Below are positions 39,711 through 47,294 of a stretch of 64,000 bases of DNA, in pieces. Both the position numbers and the translations under genes were made by a program. How positions within the stretch are numbered: position 1 is the stretch's first letter; every line of letters starts with the position of its first letter. The notes under the pieces were generated by a model that had not been told where the DNA came from, made no database searches, and was given only the letters and a program-made list of their open reading frames with translations. Source of the stretch: Motilibacter deserti (GTDB lineage: Bacteria > Actinomycetota > Actinomycetes > Motilibacterales > Motilibacteraceae); the NCBI RefSeq assembly GCF_011250635.1, contig NZ_JAANNP010000002.1, positions 464,129-528,128 of the forward strand, given 5' to 3'.

Positions 39711-40052
39711 TCAGGCCTCGGCGGTGCCGTCCTCGAGCTCGAACAGCTCGCTCACCCCGGCCAGTGTCAGGAAGCGGGCGAAGCGGCTGCCGGGCACGAC
39801 GCGCAGGACGAGGCGTACGCCGACCAGCCGGGCGCGGCGCAGGGTCGCCACCAGCGCCTGGAGCCCGCTCGAGTCGCAGAACGACACCGCGGTCAGGTCC
39901 AGCAGCAGCTCGCCGGAGGGCGCCGGGAGCTGGTTGAGCTCGCCGGTGAGGTACTCGCGCAGGCGGGGCCCGGTCTCGAGGTCGATCTCACCCGTCACTC
40001 GGACGATGGCGCGCTTCCCGTCGTGGTCCGACGTCCAGGTGCTGAGGTCCAC
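39711..40052 (-). CDS. STAS-domain anti-sigma factor antagonist
   Basis: A 113-residue SpoIIAA/RsbV-like protein: AIVRVTGEIDLETGPRLREY in the first half and LDLTAVSFCDSSGLQALVAT with the phosphorylatable Ser61/Ser62 motif. Such proteins release a sigma factor when dephosphorylated. No anti-sigma kinase or sigma gene is adjacent, so the partner must be elsewhere. GTG 40052 follows GGGAGAGG on this strand. Confidence 0.88.
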   Translation of the reverse strand: MDLSTWTSDHDGKRAIVRVTGEIDLETGPRLREYLTGELNQLPAPSGELLLDLTAVSFCDSSGLQALVATLRRARLVGVRLVLRVVPGSRFARFLTLAGVSELFELEDGTAEA

Positions 40053-40244
40053 GCCTCTCCCGTCTCGCGTGAAGGCTTCCCCTGGGCATGTCGGCCGCCT
40101 GTTTGACCGGGTGTCACCGTCCGCAATCACATCACACCGGTGGTCAGGGGACACGCGGACGCGGTAAGCCCCGGCCCGGGGAGCGCGCCTCGGGCCCCGG
40201 CGCGTCCCGCCGAGGCGTCGAGGGGCCGCGCCCGCGCTGCCCGG

Positions 40245-40250
40245 TACCGT
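40245..40250 (+). promoter_or_regulatory. Leaderless -10 of dapA
   Basis: TACCGT is followed by six bases and ATG 40257, with no ribosome-binding site. One of the clearest leaderless signatures in the window. Confidence 0.5.
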
Positions 40251-40256
40251 TGCGCC

Positions 40257-41162
40257 ATGGCCTCGACGACATCGCCCGACCGGCCGTTCGGGACGGTCCT
40301 GACCGCGATGGTCACCCCGTTCACCGCCGACGGCGCGCTCGACCTGCCCGGCGCCCAGCGCCTCGCGCAGGCCCTGGTCGAGGCCGGCAACGACGGCCTC
40401 GTCGTGAACGGCACCACCGGCGAGTCGGCCACCACCAGCGACGCGGAGAAGGACGCGCTCGTGCGCGCCGTCGTCGAGGCCGTCGGCGACCGGGCGACCG
40501 TGGTCGCGGGCGTGGGCACCAACGACACCGCGCACAGCTGCGAGCTGGCCTGCGAGGCCGAGAAGGCCGGCGCCCACGGGCTGCTCGTCGTCACGCCCTA
40601 CTACTCCCGGCCGCCGCAGTCCGGGCTGCTCGCGCACTTCCGCACGGTCGCCGATGCGACCGGCCTGCCCGTCATGCTCTACGACATCCCGGCGCGCACC
40701 GGCCAGCCCATCGCGACCGAGACCCTCGTCCGGCTCGCCGAGCACCCGCGCATCGCCGCGGTCAAGGACGCCAAGGACGACCTGGCGGCCACGAGCGCCG
40801 TCCTCGCGCGCACGTCGCTCGCCTACTACTCCGGCACCGACGCGCTCACGCTGCCGCTGCTCTCGGTCGGGGCGGTCGGCGTGGTCGGCGTCGTGACCCA
40901 CGTGGTGGGCCGCGAGACCCGCGAGATGATCGACGCGTACGCCGCCGGCGATCCCGCCCGTGCGCTCGCCCTGCACCAGCGGCTGCTGCCGGTCTTCACC
41001 GGGATGTTCCGCACCCAGGGCGTCATCCTCGCCAAGGCCGCGCTCGCGCTGCAGGGCCTGCCGGCCGGGCCGGTCCGCCCGCCGCTGCCCGACGCGACCG
41101 AGGACGAGGTGCGCCAGCTGCGCGAGGACCTCGCCGCCGCCGGCGTCGGGGCCGCCGCATGA
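40257..41162 (+). CDS. dapA: 4-hydroxy-tetrahydrodipicolinate synthase
   Basis: Condenses pyruvate with aspartate semialdehyde in the first committed step to diaminopimelate and lysine. The 301-residue TIM barrel shows NGTTGES from Asn51 (Thr53-Thr54), YYSRPPQSGLLAHFRTVAD, Tyr142 in YDIPARTG and the Schiff-base Lys170 in AAVKDAKDD. The substrate-binding Arg is in the RTG of that Tyr motif. ATG 40257 overlaps the end of a much longer open frame, but similarity begins here. The stop overlaps the rnj start by four bases. Confidence 0.97.
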   Translation: MASTTSPDRPFGTVLTAMVTPFTADGALDLPGAQRLAQALVEAGNDGLVVNGTTGESATTSDAEKDALVRAVVEAVGDRATVVAGVGTNDTAHSCELACEAEKAGAHGLLVVTPYYSRPPQSGLLAHFRTVADATGLPVMLYDIPARTGQPIATETLVRLAEHPRIAAVKDAKDDLAATSAVLARTSLAYYSGTDALTLPLLSVGAVGVVGVVTHVVGRETREMIDAYAAGDPARALALHQRLLPVFTGMFRTQGVILAKAALALQGLPAGPVRPPLPDATEDEVRQLREDLAAAGVGAAA

Positions 41163-42844
41163 GCCACCCGCACCCCGAGCTCGGCCCTCCGGAGCCGCTG
41201 CCCGCGGGCGGGCTGCGCATCGTCCCGCTCGGCGGGCTGGGCGAGATCGGCCGCAACATGGCGGTCTACGAGTACGACGGCCGGCTGCTCGTCGTCGACT
41301 GCGGCGTGCTCTTCCCCGAGGACGCCCAGCCCGGCGTGGACCTGATCCTGCCGGACTTCGAGTTCATCCGGGACCGGCTCGACAAGGTCGACGGCATCGT
41401 CCTGACCCACGGGCACGAGGACCACATCGGGGCCGTCCCCTACCTGCTGCGCGAGAAGCCCGACATCCCGCTGATCGGGTCCCCGCTGACGCTCGCCCTC
41501 GTCGAGGCGAAGCTGCGCGAGCACCGCATCACGCCGTACTCCCTGACCGTGCGCGAGGGCCAGCGCGAGCGCATCGGCCCGTTCGACTGCGAGTTCGTCG
41601 CGGTCAACCACTCGATCCCAGACGCGCTGGCCGTCGCGATCCGCACACCCGCCGGGCTGGTGATCCACACCGGCGACTTCAAGATCGACCCGCTGCCGCT
41701 GGACGGCCGCGTCACCGACCTGCGCGCGCTCGCGCGGCTGGGGGAGGAGGGCGTCGACCTCATCCTCAGCGACTCCACCAACGCCGAGGTCCCGGGCTTC
41801 GTGACCCCGGAGCGCGACATCGCGCCGGTCGTGGACCGGGTCTTCGCCAACGCGCGGCGGCGCATCGTCGTGGCCTGCTTCGCCTCCCACGTGCACCGCG
41901 TGCAGCAGGTGCTCGACGCCGCGGCCAAGCACAAGCGCAAGGTCGCCTTCGTCGGCCGCTCGATGGTGCGGAACATGGGGGTCGCGCGCGACCTCGGCTA
42001 CCTCAAGGTGCCGGACGGCCTCGTGGTCGACACCAAGCAGTTGGAGGACATGCCCGACGAGCAGGTCGTCCTCGTCTGCACCGGGTCCCAGGGCGAGCCG
42101 ATGTCGGCGCTCTCGCGCATCGCCAACCGCGACCACTGGATCCGCATCAGCGAGGGCGACACCGTCCTGCTCGCGTCCTCCCTGATCCCGGGCAACGAGA
42201 ACGCGGTCTATCGCGTCATCAACGGCCTCAGCCGCTGGGGCGCCAACGTCGTGCACAAGGGCAACGCGCTCGTGCACACGTCCGGCCACGCCGCCGCGGG
42301 CGAGCTGCTCTACGTCTACAACATCGTCAAGCCGCGCAACGTCATGCCCGTGCACGGGGAGTGGCGGCACCTGCGGGCCAACGGCGAGCTGGCGGTCCTC
42401 ACCGGCGTCCCGAGCGACCGGGTCGTGCTCGCCGAGGACGGCGTCGTGGTGGACCTCGTCGACGGGGTCGCCCGCATCACCGGCGCCGTGCCGTGCCACA
42501 ACGTCTACGTCGACGGCTCCACCGTCGGCGACGTGACCGAGGCGTCGCTGAAGGACCGGCGGATCCTGCGCGACGAGGGGTTCATCTCGGTGTTCGTCGC
42601 CGTCGACTCCGCCAGCGGCAAGATCGTCGCCGGGCCGCAGATCTCCGCGCGGGGCGTGGTCCAGGACGACGCCGTCTTCGACCAGGTGCGCCCGCGCATC
42701 GAGGACGCCCTCGCCAAGGCCGCGCAGGACGGCGTCAACGACACCTACCAGCTGCAGCAGTTCGTACGCCGCGTCGTCGGCAAGTGGGTCAACGAGTCGC
42801 TGCGCCGCCGCCCGATGATCGTGCCCGTCGTCGTCGAGGTCTGA
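41159..42844 (+). CDS. rnj: Ribonuclease J
   Basis: Metallo-beta-lactamase/beta-CASP ribonuclease with 5'-exo and endonuclease activity, used in rRNA maturation and mRNA decay. The 561 residues include HGHEDH at 84-89, the SDSTNAEVPG and VACFASHVHRVQQVLDAA beta-CASP segments, the HTSGHA and MPVHGEWRHL metal motifs, and a C-terminal dimerisation domain. ATG 41159 is coupled to dapA (ATGA). dapA-rnj is the standard actinobacterial pair. Confidence 0.97.
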   Translation: MSHPHPELGPPEPLPAGGLRIVPLGGLGEIGRNMAVYEYDGRLLVVDCGVLFPEDAQPGVDLILPDFEFIRDRLDKVDGIVLTHGHEDHIGAVPYLLREKPDIPLIGSPLTLALVEAKLREHRITPYSLTVREGQRERIGPFDCEFVAVNHSIPDALAVAIRTPAGLVIHTGDFKIDPLPLDGRVTDLRALARLGEEGVDLILSDSTNAEVPGFVTPERDIAPVVDRVFANARRRIVVACFASHVHRVQQVLDAAAKHKRKVAFVGRSMVRNMGVARDLGYLKVPDGLVVDTKQLEDMPDEQVVLVCTGSQGEPMSALSRIANRDHWIRISEGDTVLLASSLIPGNENAVYRVINGLSRWGANVVHKGNALVHTSGHAAAGELLYVYNIVKPRNVMPVHGEWRHLRANGELAVLTGVPSDRVVLAEDGVVVDLVDGVARITGAVPCHNVYVDGSTVGDVTEASLKDRRILRDEGFISVFVAVDSASGKIVAGPQISARGVVQDDAVFDQVRPRIEDALAKAAQDGVNDTYQLQQFVRRVVGKWVNESLRRRPMIVPVVVEV

Positions 42845-42848
42845 CCGC

Positions 42849-43226
42849 TCAGCCGGAGCCGGCGGCGTACGGCTTGTCCGGCCAGTACGCCCACTCCTCG
42901 AAGTCGTCGACCCGCCCGTCGGGCGCGAAGTGCAGCACCCACAGGTCGCGGTACTCCTGCCGGACCGGGTCGCCGTAGCGCACCTGCAGGCGGACCACCG
43001 CGTCGTCGCCGCTGACCACGACGACGCGCGCGGTCATCGTGAAGACCTCGTCGTCGTCCTCGAGCCAGAAGGCGCGGATCGCCGCGTGCCCCACCTCGTC
43101 CGGGGCGTACGGCGAACGGCGGTACCTCGCGTCCTCGGTGAACAGCCGCCCGACAGCCTCCAGGTCCGCGGCGCGCCAGGCCTGCTCGTATCCGCCGACC
43201 CAGCGCAGCACCCCGGACTCGTCCAT
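42849..43226 (-). CDS. SnoaL-like (NTF2 fold) protein
   Basis: A 125-residue protein of the SnoaL/ketosteroid-isomerase-like fold: [40 protein letters not shown], then strands with [20 protein letters not shown] and [17 protein letters not shown]. Enzymatic role unknown. ATG 43226 is preferred because CATGCT (43234-43239 on this strand) lies seven bases upstream, giving a probable leaderless mRNA; a longer frame begins at 43319. Confidence 0.82.
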   Translation of the reverse strand: MDESGVLRWVGGYEQAWRAADLEAVGRLFTEDARYRRSPYAPDEVGHAAIRAFWLEDDDEVFTMTARVVVVSGDDAVVRLQVRYGDPVRQEYRDLWVLHFAPDGRVDDFEEWAYWPDKPYAAGSG

Positions 43227-43233
43227 GGACCGC

Positions 43234-43239
43234 AGCATG
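43234..43239 (-). promoter_or_regulatory. Candidate leaderless -10 of the SnoaL-like gene
   Basis: On the minus strand CATGCT stands seven bases before ATG 43226 and there is no ribosome-binding site. Confidence 0.35.
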
Positions 43240-43322
43240 CCGCAGCGATGCCGGGTGCGGCGGCGGGCCGGCCTTGTCCCGGACCGGCTCCCGGGCCGAC
43301 GGTGCGATCGGCCGGACACGAG

Positions 43323-43340
43323 CCGTGACCGGCGTCACGG
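43323..43340. promoter_or_regulatory. Perfect inverted repeat upstream of the alcohol dehydrogenase
   Basis: CCGTGAC-CGGC-GTCACGG, seven-base arms, about 84 bp before GTG 43424 and 97 bp from the divergent SnoaL-like start. It is a candidate operator shared by, or belonging to, one of the two genes. Confidence 0.45.
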
Positions 43341-43423
43341 AAGCGCCGGCGCCCGCCGCCGGTTGGCACTCGGCGTGGCCGCCACAGCGGCCCGCACCCC
43401 CCGACTCCAAGGACGACCTGCCT

Positions 43424-44470
43424 GTGATTCCCGTTGCCGCCCGCTCCACCGCCAGTGCCGGGGCCCCGTTCGTCGCGACGACCATCGAGCGCCGCGACCT
43501 CGGCCCGAAGGACGTCCTGATCGACATCGCGTACGCCGGCATCTGCCACTCGGACATCCACACCGCACGCGGCGAGTGGGGCCACACCCTGTTCCCGCTG
43601 ACGCCGGGCCACGAGATCGCCGGCGTCGTCTCGGCGGTCGGCTCCGAGGTCACCAAGCTCGCGGTCGGTGACCGCGCCGGCGTGGGCTGCATGGTCGACT
43701 CGTGCCGGGAGTGCGAGCCGTGCCTCGCCGGCGAGGAGCAGTACTGCGTCAAGGGCAACATCGGCACCTACAACGCCATCGGCAAGGACGGCCGGCCGAC
43801 CGAGGGCGGCTACAGCGAGAAGATCGTCGTCGACGAGGACTTCGCGCTGAAGATCCCCGAGGGCATCTCGCTCGACGTCGCCGCCCCGCTGCTCTGCGCG
43901 GGCATCACGCTCTACTCGCCGCTGCACCGCTGGGGTGCCGGCCCCGGCAAGAAGGTCGCGATCGTCGGCCTCGGCGGGCTCGGGCACATGGGCGTCAAGA
44001 TCGCGAAGGCCATGGGCGCCGAGGTGAGCGTGCTGTCGCAGTCGCTGAAGAAGCAGGAGGACGGGCTGCGCCTCGGCGCCGACGCCTACTACGCCACGGG
44101 CGACGAGGGCACGTTCGAGACGCTCGCCGGCACGTTCGACCTCATCGTGTCGACGGTCTCGGCGACGGTCGACATGGGTGCCTACCTCGGCTTGCTGAAG
44201 CTCGACGGCGCGCTCGTCAACGTCGGAGCCCCCGAGGAGCCGCTCGCCGTCCCGGCGTTCGCCCTGATCGGCGGGCGGCGCAGCCTCGCCGGCTCGATGA
44301 TCGGCGGCATCCGGGAGACGCAGGAGATGCTCGACTTCTGCGCCGAGCACGGCATCGGCGCCGAGGTCGAGGTCATCTCGGCCGACCGGATCGACGAGGC
44401 GTACGACCGGGTCGTCGCCAGCGACGTGCGCTACCGGTTCGTCATCGACGCCTCGACGATCGCCGGCTGA
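43424..44470 (+). CDS. Zinc-dependent alcohol dehydrogenase (CAD/YahK type)
   Basis: NAD(P)-dependent reduction or oxidation of an alcohol/aldehyde pair. Of the 348 residues, catalytic-zinc ligands are Cys41 in GICHSDIHT and His63-Glu64 in PGHEIAG. The structural zinc has Cys94, 97, 100 and 108 (DSCRECEPC, then YC). The Rossmann loop is [17 protein letters not shown]. The pattern matches the cinnamyl-alcohol-dehydrogenase-like NADPH aldehyde reductases. GTG 43424 follows AAGGACG; the frame is open to 43274, but the extra residues are low-complexity. A very strong terminator follows. Confidence 0.9.
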   Translation: MIPVAARSTASAGAPFVATTIERRDLGPKDVLIDIAYAGICHSDIHTARGEWGHTLFPLTPGHEIAGVVSAVGSEVTKLAVGDRAGVGCMVDSCRECEPCLAGEEQYCVKGNIGTYNAIGKDGRPTEGGYSEKIVVDEDFALKIPEGISLDVAAPLLCAGITLYSPLHRWGAGPGKKVAIVGLGGLGHMGVKIAKAMGAEVSVLSQSLKKQEDGLRLGADAYYATGDEGTFETLAGTFDLIVSTVSATVDMGAYLGLLKLDGALVNVGAPEEPLAVPAFALIGGRRSLAGSMIGGIRETQEMLDFCAEHGIGAEVEVISADRIDEAYDRVVASDVRYRFVIDASTIAG

Positions 44471-44484
44471 GCCTTTTCCACGCC

Positions 44485-44523
44485 GCGAAGGGCCGCCCGC
44501 CGTGCCGGTGGGCGGCCCTTCGC
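44485..44523 (+). terminator. Terminator of the alcohol dehydrogenase gene
   Basis: GCGAAGGGCCGCCC (44485-44498) pairs with GGGCGGCCCTTCGC (44510-44523); three further inner pairs give a 17-bp stem with a GTGCC loop, 14 bases after the stop. Confidence 0.8.
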
Positions 44524-44618
44524 GTCCCGCGCAGCCGGGGGCTGCCCGAAGGGGCGGACCCTGGGCGGCGACCCGCGGGAGCCTTGTGCCGGCCCGGACC
44601 CGGGAGCAAGGTACGAGC

Positions 44619-45632
44619 ATGCAGACCCGGCGGTTGGGTGAGCCAGACGCGGATCTCGCGCAGGGCCGTCGGCCCGCCGCCAGGCCGGCTCGCCCCGGCG
44701 GCGTCGTGGGCCACGTGATGCGTCTGCAGGCGGCCGCGGGCAACCGAGCCGTCTCGGCGCTCGCCGCCGGTGCAGGCGACGGGCACACGAATGACGCTCA
44801 CAAGAACCACAGGCACAAGAACGACGGTGCCGGCCGCGACGAGCCCGACCGGGGCGTCCACGAGGGCGCCGTCGAGGACGTGGTCGGGCAGGCCGAGGCC
44901 AAGGGGGCCGAGGAGGGAGCCGAGGACGCCGCCGGTGCCGGGCGGCTGCCGGTCGTCGCTTCGCTCACGCTCGCCGAAGGCTCCGGCTCCGCGCTCTCCG
45001 GACCGGGCCACGCGCGGCCTGACGCCGTCGCGTCGGCGCTCACCATGGCCTCCACCACCACGCGGTCCGGGACGGTGAGCCCCTTCGGGGCCGAGTACGT
45101 CACCTACTCGATCCGGAACCCGACCTGGAGGACTGCGGGCGGTGTCATCCACGTTGGCGGGCAGGTCGGGGTGGACACGACGTGGAACACCAACTCCGGC
45201 GGCAACACGAACGTCGCGGGCGCCAACGACCCCGCGGTCACCGCCACGACGTGGCGCGCCGCGGCCGACGACCTGACCCCCGACGCCACCGGGCGCCCGC
45301 CGCGCACGAGCTACTGGGCGGCGGACCTCACCGAGCGCCACGAGCAGTTCCATGCCGCCGACGACATCGCACGGGCGCGGCTCTACCTCCCGGCCGCCGG
45401 TGCGTGGCTCAACACCCAGACCGTCGACGTCTCGTGGTTCGACTTCGTGACCTCGCGACGGGTTGCGGCGCTGCTCGAGCTCGCCCGCCAGCGCATCGAG
45501 GCCGACGGATGGGCGTGGTACGACCGGACGGGCGGGGCGGGGGAGAACCGCGCGTACGCCGACGGCCGGGCTGCGTACCAGGGGCGCGCGGACGCGGTGC
45601 GCTCCCGGGCGGCGACGGAAGGGTGGACGTGA
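44619..45632 (+). CDS. Putative HExxH metalloprotease with an N-terminal AAGNRAV motif
   Basis: A 337-residue protein, not assigned to a named family. Near residue 34 it has HVMRLQAAAGNRAVSALA; similar LQRxxGNxAV segments recur at the N-termini of actinobacterial DUF4157-type proteins linked to contractile injection systems. A hydrophilic, charged linker (about 50-115) follows. The C-terminal domain has HEQFH at 241-245 and a Glu at 309 in GENRAYADG, a layout compatible with a zinc peptidase. No signal peptide or membrane helix is visible. ATG 44619 follows GGGAGCAAGG. The stop overlaps the HEAT-repeat gene (GTGA). Secreted toxin or effector is inference. Confidence 0.65.
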   Translation: MQTRRLGEPDADLAQGRRPAARPARPGGVVGHVMRLQAAAGNRAVSALAAGAGDGHTNDAHKNHRHKNDGAGRDEPDRGVHEGAVEDVVGQAEAKGAEEGAEDAAGAGRLPVVASLTLAEGSGSALSGPGHARPDAVASALTMASTTTRSGTVSPFGAEYVTYSIRNPTWRTAGGVIHVGGQVGVDTTWNTNSGGNTNVAGANDPAVTATTWRAAADDLTPDATGRPPRTSYWAADLTERHEQFHAADDIARARLYLPAAGAWLNTQTVDVSWFDFVTSRRVAALLELARQRIEADGWAWYDRTGGAGENRAYADGRAAYQGRADAVRSRAATEGWT

Positions 45633-46195
45633 GCGACGACCCGGGCCACGCCCGCGCCGCGGCGTCGGCCCGGGAGCTCGGCCGACGAGGGCTGGGCGTC
45701 GACACGCCGGGCCTGGTCGCTGCGCTCGAGGACACGACGCTCGGAGTGCGCGCCGAAGCGGCGTACCTCCTCGGCGGCCGAGGCGACCCGTCCGCGGTCC
45801 CCGCGCTGCGGCGGGCCCTTCTCGACCCCGAGGCCCGGGTCCGCGTGGAGGCGGCGGCGGCGCTCGCCCGGCTGGGCGACGCCGACGGGGGCCGTCAGGT
45901 CCTCGTCGCCGAGCTGGAGGGCGAGGACTTCGCCGGTGCCCCGATGCGGGCGGCGCGGGCCCTCGCCGCTCTGGGCGACCCGCTGGGGTGGGCGCGGACG
46001 CTGCGGTCCCTCGACTCGGCGTTCCCCTCGAGCCGGATGGAGGCGGTCGCCGTGCTGCCGTTGTTCGCGCCGTTCGACGGGGAGCAGGTCGCCGGAGACG
46101 TCGTCGACGTCCGTTCCGCGCTGTGGCGCGCGACGCAGGACGAGGAGCCGCTGGTCCGTGACGAGGCGAGGCGCGCCCTCGAGGAGCTGGGCTAG
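45629..46195 (+). CDS. HEAT-repeat protein
   Basis: A 188-residue alpha-solenoid of about five HEAT-like repeats, for example ALEDTTLGVRAEAAYLLGGR, ALLDPEARVRVEAAAALARL and APMRAARALAALGD, ending with EEPLVRDEARRALEEL. HEAT proteins are scaffolds for protein contacts. The GTG at 45629 overlaps the stop of the HExxH gene, so the two are translated together. An immunity, chaperone or adaptor role for its partner is the simplest reading but is not shown. Confidence 0.75.
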   Translation: MSDDPGHARAAASARELGRRGLGVDTPGLVAALEDTTLGVRAEAAYLLGGRGDPSAVPALRRALLDPEARVRVEAAAALARLGDADGGRQVLVAELEGEDFAGAPMRAARALAALGDPLGWARTLRSLDSAFPSSRMEAVAVLPLFAPFDGEQVAGDVVDVRSALWRATQDEEPLVRDEARRALEELG

Positions 46196-46209
46196 CTCCC
46201 CGCGTCGCG

Positions 46210-46947
46210 CTACGACACCGACACCGTCACGACCGGCGACGTGGACGCCGCGACTGTCGTCGTCCCGGGCATCCGCCAGCGCAGCTGAAGCGACCCTTCG
46301 GCCGGCCCCCTCGCCACGACCCAGCCGTCCTTCGTCGTGCGGTAGGCGCGCAGCTTCTCCCACGCGCCCGAGCCGACGCGTCCCTGCAGCTCCAGCGGGG
46401 CCTTGGCGACCGGGTCGCCGTAGAGCGACAGGACGCGGCCGTACACCGTCAGCGTCCGCCCCGCGCGCAGCCGCTTGCGGTCTACCCCGATCTCGACCGT
46501 GGAGGCGTGGCGCAGCGTGAAGGCGGAGGTCTCCGGCGCGGAGATGGCGACGGCCGCGCCCCGGTCGTCGGTGTACTCCCACCGGATGTCGTCCAGCGTC
46601 CAGGTGCCCAGCGCGGCGGTCGGCGGGAGGACCGCCTTCGCCCGCCAGGCGAGGCCGTACTCGTCGGCCAGCTCGAACCGCACCGGGAGCGCGCTGCCTC
46701 GCGGCGGGCGCAGCGTCGCGGTCACCGACCCGTCCACCGGGGTGCTGAACCGCAGCGTGAGCGTCTCGGTCACCGGGACGGCCCGGGCGAAGACGTGCAC
46801 CGGCCGGCTGACGTCGAGCGCCGTGGCGACCGGTGGCTCGACCCCGGCGCGCGCGACCGCGGCGCCAAAGGTGCCGGGCGCCGCCACGAGCGTGGTCAGA
46901 GCGGTGGCGGCGCCGACGACGGCGCCGACCAGCGTGCGGATGCGCAT
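46210..46947 (-). CDS. Secreted Ig-like beta-sandwich protein
   Basis: A 245-residue exported protein. The signal peptide (TLVGAVVGAATALTTLVAA) is followed by two beta-rich domains: the first (about 45-145) around LTLRFSTPVDGSVTATLRP, and the second with the GRTLTVYGRVLSLYGDPVAK and YRTTKDGWVVARGP pattern of bacterial Ig-like repeats. No catalytic motif is seen. ATG 46947 is preceded by AAGGAGGAG. It lies 23 bp after a Cys-containing micro-ORF on the same strand and is probably cotranscribed with it. Confidence 0.75.
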   Translation of the reverse strand: MRIRTLVGAVVGAATALTTLVAAPGTFGAAVARAGVEPPVATALDVSRPVHVFARAVPVTETLTLRFSTPVDGSVTATLRPPRGSALPVRFELADEYGLAWRAKAVLPPTAALGTWTLDDIRWEYTDDRGAAVAISAPETSAFTLRHASTVEIGVDRKRLRAGRTLTVYGRVLSLYGDPVAKAPLELQGRVGSGAWEKLRAYRTTKDGWVVARGPAEGSLQLRWRMPGTTTVAASTSPVVTVSVS

Positions 46948-46970
46948 CAGGTGCTCCTCCTTCCGTCGCG

Positions 46971-47111
46971 TCAGGCGCCGTGGCACCACGGCGTGCACAG
47001 CGCGCGGCACGCCCGCGCGGGGTGCGAGCGGTCGGCGTACGGCCCTTCGAGCCGGGCCAGCAGGGCGCGCGCGTCTGCGGCGGGGGAGGGCGGGGTGTCG
47101 GTGCTGCTCAT
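46971..47111 (-). CDS. Cysteine-containing micro-ORF
   Basis: A 46-codon frame, ATG 47111, with an excellent ribosome-binding site (GAGGAG, six bases before). The product is Pro/Ala-rich at the start, then DARALLARLEGPYADRSHP, and ends with three spaced cysteines in ACRALCTPWCHGA. No signal peptide or membrane helix is visible. Not recognised. Metal binding through CxxxxCxxxC-like spacing, or a modified peptide, are possible readings; no maturation enzyme is adjacent. Confidence 0.55.
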   Translation of the reverse strand: MSSTDTPPSPAADARALLARLEGPYADRSHPARACRALCTPWCHGA

Positions 47112-47176
47112 GAGTTCTCCTCGGGTGGCGGCGCGCGGCCGGCGACGACGGCGCCGCTGCGGTCGGGCACCAGGGA

Positions 47177-47214
47177 GACAGAGCGGAGCCGGGCAGCGCA
47201 GATACCGCTCTGTC
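47177..47214. promoter_or_regulatory. Ten-base inverted repeat in the divergent promoter region
   Basis: GACAGAGCGG (47177-47186) and CCGCTCTGTC (47205-47214), perfect arms with an 18-base spacer, 66 bp upstream of the micro-ORF and 80 bp upstream of ftsK. The wide spacing fits two half-sites on adjacent helical turns or a hairpin in a leftward leader. Confidence 0.4.
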
Positions 47215-47259
47215 AGGCAGCTGACGGTCGCCACCGAGGCGTGTCGCCGTTGTGACGGA

Positions 47260-47288
47260 TGTGACTGGTGAGATAGGGGCGGTACCCT
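47260..47288 (+). promoter_or_regulatory. Leaderless promoter of ftsK
   Basis: TGTGAC (47260-47265), a 17-base spacer and TACCCT (47283-47288), then six bases to ATG 47295. No ribosome-binding site separates them. Confidence 0.5.
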
Positions 47289-47294
47289 CCGCCC

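Noticed and set aside
34630-47111. Integrated mobile element covering the accessory blocks
   Set aside because: No integrase, transposase, terminal repeats or tRNA-flanking att sites are visible, and the conserved dapA-rnj genes sit in the middle.
46971-47111. RiPP gene cluster around the Cys micro-ORF
   Set aside because: No lanthipeptide synthetase, radical-SAM, YcaO, RRE or peptidase-transporter gene is adjacent, so only a small Cys-containing ORF can be claimed.
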